Position numbers and translations under genes: made by a program. The notes beneath the pieces were generated by a model. That model was not told the DNA's origin, made no database searches, and was given only the letters and a program-made list of their open reading frames with translations. From Cephalothrix spiralis (lineage: Eukaryota; Nemertea; Palaeonemertea; Archinemertea; Cephalotrichidae), in contig JAUCNG010246633.1 of NCBI GenBank assembly GCA_032353305.1, forward strand, positions 1 through 12,670: a stretch of 12,670 bases of DNA. The letters are read 5' to 3'. Every line of letters starts with the position of its first letter. Within the stretch, counting starts at the first letter, position 1. Of the stretch, positions 1 to 9,000 are shown in pieces.

Positions 1-28
1 ACTATTTTACCAGTTAATATATCATATA
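1..28 (-). CDS. DCAF11: DCAF11 exon O, cut by the window edge
   Basis: After the acceptor CTATTTCAG, the 28 visible bases continue the frame of exon N as YDILTGKI (413-420), preceded by split Leu412. This corresponds to YDLLSGHIV at the end of WD repeat 6. The rest of the exon, the final WD repeat and the tail lie outside. Confidence 0.88.
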
Positions 29-3000
29 CTGAAATAGATGAACAGTAAACATGTTAATGAGCATATTTTCGAAAATACATTATAAATGTAAAAATTATAT
101 TGCAATTTATTCCATGCTATGAATCGTATTGATGTACATGTAACCCCTTCTTTTTGTACGTACCAACGATTGATTTCCACAGAAAATAGGTTATATTTTT
201 CAAACCGCCGCGTTGCTAACTTATAAATTGTTTCCCAAAATCGTGGAAAGCAACCTTAATGGCACTAGCGGCGCCAGGGTTGAAGAGGAACAAGCCCCCC
301 CCCCCCAATTTCTAGACAAAACCCTAACAAAATGCCAAAAATTTGGGATTTGGGATTCTAAATGCATTTTTTTTCTCTTCGACTTTTCGGCGCCGCGACT
401 GGCTATAGGGTGGTTTTCTACGATGTCAATTAACCGGACGTCTCCAATTTCGAGGATAATTAGTATCATATTTCTGAGTGGTCCGAACACGGATTAGAAA
501 AATGGCCTTTCACGAATCACGGGATGTCGCCGTATGTCAGAGCGAACACCGTGTTGGGAGTCTTTTTTTGGAAAGTGCCTAACCCACCCAAGTAAAATGG
601 CGTGTCGGATCAGTGGAGGCGCGAAGCCTCCGGAAAATTATCGATTTTAAAGACTTGATTAGTCGAAATAGAGCGCTTAGAAATAGCTATCTAAATCAAT
701 TTTAACGTTATCGATCCACAAAAAGCAATAAAAGGGTTTTTACGAATTACGTGATGTGGTTTCAACCACGATCACGAAAAAGGGCGAGAGCCCCCTCAAA
801 AAGAGGGCTGAAGCAGCTGCCTATTCGATCTTAAGCCCCTCGATCTTCGCGCTGTAGGCTGTAGCACTGGCAAAATATAGTATCAGGCTAATGAATATTC
901 ATTATTCATTACTTGAGAATAGAATAAACATATCCACTTACAAATTACTCGGCCTCTTGCACATCCCGTATAAATATACCTAGAACCAGTTATAAATTCA
1001 GGAGAAAAGTGACATCGTATTAAAGTATGTAGAACATCATGCCCTCTATATGTCATCACAGAAGCGTCGCCAGCTATCTTGCCGGTTCTTATTTCTGAAA
1101 AAAAGATAAAGTTAAAGTTAATTTGCCGGCCCTTATTTCTGAGAACTGAAAATGTTAATTTTTATCGCGGCTTTATCACGTGATCGATGATACTTATACT
1201 TTGCCATATTCTTCAAGCAGACTAAAGGCAAAGGGCCCCGCACAGAGAAATGCTATAACAAATAGGCCCTATGAAGCCAATATGTACATGCTGGGGGTCA
1301 CTAGATTATCAATTTTTGTTGACGTTAATGTGGTTTATTTACCTACATCGGCATTTAATGCACACTGTATTCGCTTTTCCCAGGGGCATTTTTTTTTTAG
1401 TAAGCATATTGAGCAAAACGGTCAAAAAATGGCGGCTTATACAAAATTTCGCTGGATGGCAGATATTGAAAAATAACTGTGATAAAGGAAGGGTTAATAG
1501 AGTTAATACATTCTGAATTTCTGGAGTTTTTTTCATTTGGTTATTTATTCATAAGAAATAATCATCACATATTGGAAATAACATCAACCGTAACTTTTTG
1601 ATGTCTTTAGGTTACCTGTCCATGTAACGATTACTATGATACTGCATTAGGGGTCTGCTACTATAATTGTAGACTAGTTGCGAACCCTAATATTGTCTTT
1701 TTTAATAGACATTGATAGGCCTTATATAGCTCAGTTGTTTAAAGAGCGTTTATCTCAAATTATTTTGTATTTGTAATTTAACTGCCCGCCCAGGCCCGCC
1801 ATACGCCATATCTTGGGTATTATCCTTGAACCTAAAACTGTATAAGTTTCAGAAAACCGAGTATTTGGTCACTGTTCGGAAGACCGCTAACCAAAGCCCC
1901 ACATCACTGTATATCCTCATACACCGGAGGCCTACTGCTTAAAACCGGGAAGCAAATGCCTTACTTTTCAACGATGACACGTAATCAGCCTCGGAAGTTA
2001 TTAAATAAAAATTCTTAAAAATAACTTACTTCGTCGAGGGCATGTTTGCCACCGGTAATCCCATTGTTGCCTCTCCACTGCTCTTTTAGTGGCCTGTAAG
2101 GAAATTAATATAACCATAAGGATTGGTCAAATTTTGGAAATCTATATATTAATTGTGGACCTCGTTTTAACTACACGTTGACCTAACATCATTAACGATA
2201 TTTGCTACACAATTCAAGTCAAAGTAATAGCGTACAATTGTGCTTTATTTCTAAACGCTACCACGCCCGCCCTTTGTCAGAATTGTTTGGAGGGTTCTCT
2301 TTTGAGAGTTCTCTTTCATCTTTTAGGAACTCAGAACATAGGAGGGTGTACATGGTGGGGGGGGACCCATTATTTTTGGAAAAACCGTGCCCGGAGGTCT
2401 AAAACCCGGACCCGGAAGCATTATTTTCGAAACTTTATCGCAAGAAAAGGTTTAAAAAGGGTCGTAAATGCAGTACGATCAAATACGCACTAATTTCGTT
2501 CAAAGTACTGATGAGCCTCTATGCTGGTACTAACACCAAGATTGATGCCAAATGCATGACCTTTCTCATGTGATCCAGAAAGCTTCCAATACCAGTTTGA
2601 AACATCGGCCCGCAGCCCGTGCCCACTCTCTTGTTGTTCCCGCGGCCCATGACCAGAAGAAATCCAAAAACTGTTGTCCGTACCCATAGAAATCAGTGCG
2701 CCCAGAGCCCATGCCGAAATCAAACTTTCGTAAAAAAACCGTGCCCGAAGGCCTAAAACTCGGACCCAGAATCATTATTTTCTAAAAAACCGTGCCCGGT
2801 GGCGAAAAAACCGCTTCCCGGTATACCCCATGTACACCCTCACATAGTCTGAGAATGAGATTCGGACGTATATATAACTGGCTGTTTACTTACGCAGACT
2901 CCATCGTCATCCGATAGTCGTCTGATGTCCCAAAGTTTTATTGTTTGATCTTTGGAATTTGATATCAAATACCGGCCATCACCCTGGAAAAAATGACAAT

Positions 3001-6000
3001 GGTTTGAACTTATAAGGGAAACTAAAGTGATAGATGCTGCACGGTCCAATACAGTTATAAGATACCATTTACACTGGGTGGAACAATTTCGAAAATATAA
3101 ACTTGAACCAAAGTTTTCCATTAGCTTTCCGAAAATCTAGGGGTTAATGGCGTTTTGGCCCGCACTTTTGATATTTTTGCGAGAGCCGAAAACCGGGATC
3201 TGAGCATTCAATCATAAAAAATCCATAAACTTGTGCATTAATATATTTTTTAACTCTACTGACGGCCAACTTCATATTCTATTGTATGATGTCCTTTAAA
3301 AGCATGTATGTTATCGATTTATAATAGGTACATGTAAATAAAACTCCAAAAATAGAAATATTTTGGTGTTAAGATAATTTAAAGTTTTAAGTTATCTATG
3401 TCACCTTGATTAGAATTTCTAGTCCAAAAAAGAGCGAATCCTTATCCTGGCTGTGTGGCACGTAAAAAGACACACCAAAAGTTCAAAACCAGCAGCAAAA
3501 AGGAACTTCTAAAATGAAGATGTATTGTTTATTCAATTACCATAAATCCATTATAATTCTGATTTCACTACACTACAGAATAATCACAATATTAACCATA
3601 AACAAGCTTTACGGGCACGAGGCCCGCGTAGGGCCCTAGGTAGGGTGGCTATATGGAGCCGAGCGAAGCGAGGCGAGGAATTTTTTTGAGTTTTTACATT
3701 AGAAACCTAACGCAAATGCCTTAGTGGCTTGGTCGTGTATCACTTTCTGAATACTGGACCTCTATCCGAAGACTCGGAAGGGTTTACTTACTCATTTAAG
3801 GGTACTATATTATCAAGAGGGGGTAATAACATTGAGGCATTTGAACATAGAAAATGTCCTATGATCATCTCAGTGTCACAAAGTATGAACTTTCTTTACC
3901 TTGCTGTCGATGTACGTAATACCATCTGCATGTCCTGATAAAACACCGACTGGCTTCGGTGCGTGTTCACTTAACGTTCGACGGTCCCAGATCTGCAAAT
4001 ATTAAACAAGTACATGGATACTAGACCTAAAGATGCCTTAATATAGGCGAAATATATCGTTTATTCATACTATTCATCTTGTGTCAGTGGATTTTTTTGT
4101 AACTTTTTTAGTTACAATTTTTCTTATATATTATTAAGACGAAATACAAGCTGGTCAATTTTTCCTCAATCCCTCCAACCAGATATAAAAGAAAAATGCG
4201 TTTCCGTAAGATATGACGCAGGAGCGTATCTACTCCGAATTATGTACGAGATTCTGGAATCCATTACTAGATTTAGCTGGATATCAAAAATTTTACCGGA
4301 TTCCGCAGATTTTGATCGGATTCCTGTCAGATATCAGCCAAATTTTAAACCGTCTTCCGGCCAAGATGTACCGGATTCCGAAAGTGATAGCGAGAAGAGA
4401 TATTAAAAATTTCGAAAATAATCCGGCGATGGATCCGTTATTAATTAAATGAGGCCTTAACAATGTACATCCTTAATTTAATGAAACTAAAGCCTTTAAA
4501 ATAGTGATTTAAAAGCAATTGTGCTGTACTGGCAAGGACTTTTTATTGATTGGTTGAAATTTTTTGATAATAGCTTGGGCCAGGTTACCTTAGTATACAA
4601 ATGTCAGTATCCCTTTTCGACACTACCGCCGCGGAAAGTATCGTCTTTCGATACCAGACCAGAGTTATGGTACGCCTGGATAAGAGCAAGGTCAGAAAAC
4701 GAGAAAATTTTATCATGTCTACCATATTTTCCTTCCTTTCAATATAATGTTTTTATACAATTCACTGACTATTTGAAATCCTGATAAACATACCTTTACT
4801 AAGCCATCGTCTCCTCCACTGAAGAGTATCTGTGAGGTTTCATCAGCGAAAGCGACTGCATTGACGTCATCCTGATGCGTTTCGATCTAAAAAATGTAAC
4901 ATAAAAGAAGTTAAGTTATATTTAAATGATTAAAGCACATCTTGTGGTTTACTCGGATTAAATTCTTATTTCTCTTCGTCAATGTCATTTATTTCCTACT
5001 TGAAGTAGCGCAATTAAATTAGCCGATGAAATTAGTCGCTACTTTCTTTCTCAAAAAAACTTCGAAAGGTACATTGTTTATCAATATTCCAGACGCTATC
5101 CTTTCTCATCCCGAAAAAGCTAATAAAAATACACTTTTTGCTGATCACGGTGTCCCTAAACGTGTAGTATATTAAGTTTCATTTTGGGGCACAACTCAAT
5201 TTTTTTAGAAAAGAATGCTGATAACATACTACATGTATTTCCTAATATGGCTTTTTTAATATTTACTAATATGGCTTTTTAAAAATATTTACTAATATGG
5301 ATTAACTGGCTACTTTTTGAGATATAAGCAATTTAAATATATATTATTTCGAAAACGGCTAGTTTTAGGTCAAACCTTTGTATTAAGGACAGATAGAAAC
5401 TTGCCCATAATTAACAACTTGAGGTACAAAAATTAGTTTTGCGCATGCGCAACCCTAAAACTCGACCGCGCATGTGCATATCTCAAAAAGTAGCCAGTTA
5501 AGCTATTTAAAAAAATCCATATTAGGAAATAGTATGTTATCAGCTATCATTTCCCAATAAATTTAATAGTTAATAAATCTAAACTAAAATATTTTATTTA
5601 CATAGACTTAACTTTTTTCCGGTTTTTTTAACACATAGATTACCCTAAAGTATTCTGAATTATACCAGTTTCTATCATAACTCATAGATGTAAGGTAATG
5701 ACATTACACTACACTCAAGATAAAAAATATAGACTTAACAAATAAATTTACCCGTAATGATCGTTGATCGCATTCCCTATCATACACATATAAGCACCTA
5801 TCATTGGCTCTGAAAATATATAAAAAGATCATAGATTACAAGTCTAAAGTGAAACACGAGATAACGAGTCCAAATTTAAACTTTGTTCAACATTTCATAT
5901 TGATTGAATCTGTGTAAGTTACGATTGAATAGCGGCGTACGGCTTTCATGATTTCATGAGTACCCGGCTTAATTCAACATGCATTTTTTATGGTCGATAA

Positions 6001-9000
6001 TGTCGACCAAGGGACATAAAATAATAAGACTCCATATTCTCTACTGTAATGTCAAATTAAGGTGCCTCCCACTTTTTTTCGGTTCCGTTACAAATAGAAT
6101 AATAGGATATACGTTGGTAACCTCTGTTTTAATTAGATATAGTCAAGTAATCAGGAATATCTAAATGAACAATTGGAAACTGTTTCAGTCGAGCGCGCGA
6201 ATATCCAATTTATACGTTTGGACAAAATTCACAGACCGAGTTTGTCACAGTAGATAATTTCAATTTGAAATGAATTCAAATTTTTGAATAATATTGTTTT
6301 GGTAAATTAGCCAACTATAACTTAAATACCTATAGAAATACCTATAGATAAATATTTCATACAATATTGCATTTTTATAAGGTAATTACATGACAAGAAC
6401 TCTTTAAATACATTGGAAAATGAAAAATAACTAAATTATATTCCCGTATAAAGCTATCAATATATCAGTACGCATAAACCAGTCATATATACTAAACCTG
6501 ACGAAATATATCTCATTTAGACGATGTTAACTTGACGTCTATAAAGTAAGCAATGGTTCAGTAACTCGATCTAAATGATATAGAATGCAGTTCGAACAAA
6601 AGAATTTCGCGTCGAAGTTAACGTACCAACGTATAATCACATGTAGAATTCGTTTGTTTAAGTAGTAATGCTTACCCTCCAAGAATTTCTCGCCCATCAC
6701 GAGAAAATGCGAGAGAAAATATACAAAATCTATTGTCGTCAGGATTGAGATTTAATGCGGTATGAGTATTGCCCTCTCCATATACATTGCATAGATGAAC
6801 TGAAATTATAAAAAAATTGTACAGAAATTATGAAATCAGGTGAATACTACCAGAGGCATGAACATTACGAATAGGGCATCCAAGTTTAACTATACCGTCA
6901 ATTTATTTGTACCGTATTTATTTTACTATCACCTAAGCCCTTGATTTGGATAAGGCACGCTCGCAGGGTGAAATATTATTACAATAAATGAATTGGTGAA
7001 GATTTTTTGACTTTAAGTATTTTTATAAATTTTTTGACAGAAGAAAAAATAATGTCAAAAAAGGTAAAATTTATTTTTAGCAAAGTTTGTTTACAGAATT
7101 TATTTATTTTCCTGAAATGCATTCCTAGCATTTCCTGCTTATTATTGCAGCTAGTTATAATACAAAATGATCAATTTTTTTACTTAAACCTATTTTTCAT
7201 ATTTTTTTTAACATAAAAAAATGTCAAAAATACGATTTTTTATGTCACAAAAATCGATTTTTACGAAAGTTTACCATCGGAGGATTTACATTTCACCTGG
7301 AATGCATTCCTAATATGTTTCTTCATCGATTTGTGCAAAAATCTCGGGAGGCGTATTTCATGAAACTTGTCCCCCATTCAGGAACACCGTGTATGGAGAA
7401 ATGAATAAAAATAATTCGTTCTTTGTTGAAATATATGAAAAATTACCCAAAAACATAATAGGCAAAATTGGAAAAAAGATTCTGAACGCAAATGCGTTTT
7501 TATATTTTTTTTAACTTACTGAATTCAGACCAACTTGAATAAACAATATGATTTCCATCGGGACTGAAACACAATAGGAAAAGAACATAAAGATATCTAT
7601 AAATATCGCTTTCGGCCTGCCATGCCTTCTTCAATTAGGTATACATTTTACACATGTTGAAATGAAACTATTCTATAAAATTGGTAGTTTGTCTCTAAGC
7701 TAGCGGACCCAGGAAGGACTACAAGGATATAGCCAGCCTTGGACCGGAACCGCCAATCGGTTACTCTAAGTGAAGAGGCCCATGCCATATTAAGGTCTGT
7801 GTCGACCTAGTCTCGTAAAAAAGACGCCTTTGGCAAGCGATCGATTTCGCAGTTGCTACCCAGTTTGGAGCTCAGGGCATCGGCTTCTATCTATAACTTT
7901 ATTTTGTGTGAATAGACCAGTTTAAGTTTAACAGCAAGACTTCAACTTATTTGGAGGGCGTCTGGAGGGCGTCAGATGACTGGCTCAAATAGACACAGAC
8001 GGTCCGCTTTATGAGCATTTACCCTTAGGCCTGTAGACCTATCCCCGCACTCTAATCTATTTTCTATATACCGATGAGCAGTCGGGTTTACCCCGAAGAA
8101 AGGGACAGCGTCTCACTCCACGTATTTAACCTGACCGAGCCACACAGGAGGCAGTACGCTTGTGAACTTGCTCAAGGTTCTACCCGATGGAAAGTAGTGT
8201 CGAGCCGGGTCTCGAACCCGGGGCCTCCGGATTCAGAGACCGACGCGCTATCACCTTGCCACCGAGCCGTCAAGATATGTTGATTATAGTGTTTATACGA
8301 ACCGAAGACATTTCTTACCTAAAAGCAACATCTAATATACTCCAGCCGACATCTCTAGCTCGTATTGTTTTTATAAGGTCAAACCCGCCACGTGATGTGT
8401 CATAAATTCGTATATGAGAATCTGAAAAATTCAAAATATACATATTTACATGAATCAGTGTCAAATAATGAAAAAGGGCAATTTCAAATTTATAAATTAC
8501 GCATGAAAATGGAACAGCCTTAGAAATATTGAAATCTGTTTTTGGATACCCTTTATTTTGTTTAAAAAATACAAGTATTGAGGAGACATGTTAATGACTC
8601 GATAATACTTATTCAATAAAAAAGAGTATGGGGATTTTTTAAATTGCATACTTTTACAAATGATTTACTTTTACGTATACTCAATTATCCAGGGTGTCTA
8701 CAGATTTACCAGGATGATTTTCCATGACTTTCCATGACCATTTCTAACCATTTTCCCTGACATTCTTAATTTTCATAATCGAAATATCAGATAATATCTA
8801 AACAAAAACAGATTCACCTTAAAGTAAACAAATACAAAGACCTAGCTTTAACTTTTTATATAAATGTAATAAATCTGAATTGCGTCGAAGGCGCCGAAAA
8901 TTTTGAATTTTTTAAGTATAAGAAACGACAATTTTTAGTATTTCAGAAAATTTTCCCTGACCACAAAGATGAATTCCCTGACTTTCCCTGACCAATTTTC

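Larger units (their letters stand above)
29..941 (-). other. Intron N-O, with a GC-richer repeat-like island
   Basis: This 913-bp intron has AT-rich ends and a GC-richer middle (about 200-860). The middle holds a 12-C run (295-306) and several strong hairpins. Short open frames of 89 and 94 codons on opposite strands (221-490 and 213-497) overlap completely and resemble nothing I know. I regard the island as unclassified repeat DNA. Confidence 0.6.
2984..3899 (-). other. Intron K-L
   Basis: 916 bp. The 5' part (in gene direction) carries the dispersed repeat copy at 3707-3880 and a GC-rich motif at 3602-3686. The part from 2984 to 3600 is AT-rich with no feature that I can support. Confidence 0.6.
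4887..5751 (-). other. Intron I-J, contains a fold-back element
   Basis: 865 bp. It is AT-rich apart from the fold-back element at 5217-5544. Nothing else can be supported. Confidence 0.65.

Noticed and set aside
213-497. Pair of overlapping open frames on opposite strands
   Set aside because: They cover the same repeat-like GC island, have no family resemblance, and lie within an intron bounded by exons N and O.
1720-1860. Second tRNA-derived SINE on the plus strand
   Set aside because: A box-A-like TAGCTCAGTTG is present, but no box B at the expected distance, so the evidence is too weak.
2840-3121. 93-codon minus-strand frame around exon L taken as one exon
   Set aside because: Only 2894-2983 matches DCAF11. 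The flanking residues are intron read-through, with clear GT and AG signals at both ends.
8201-8268. Functional tRNA gene on the minus strand
   Set aside because: Boxes A and B and the T arm are good, but the acceptor stem does not pair, the anticodon stem is poor and a long repeat body follows. This fits a SINE head.
8074-8405. Two plus-strand open frames of about 70 codons
   Set aside because: They are the antisense of the SINE and run into exon F of the minus-strand gene. The peptide is the typical translation of a tRNA-like box B region.
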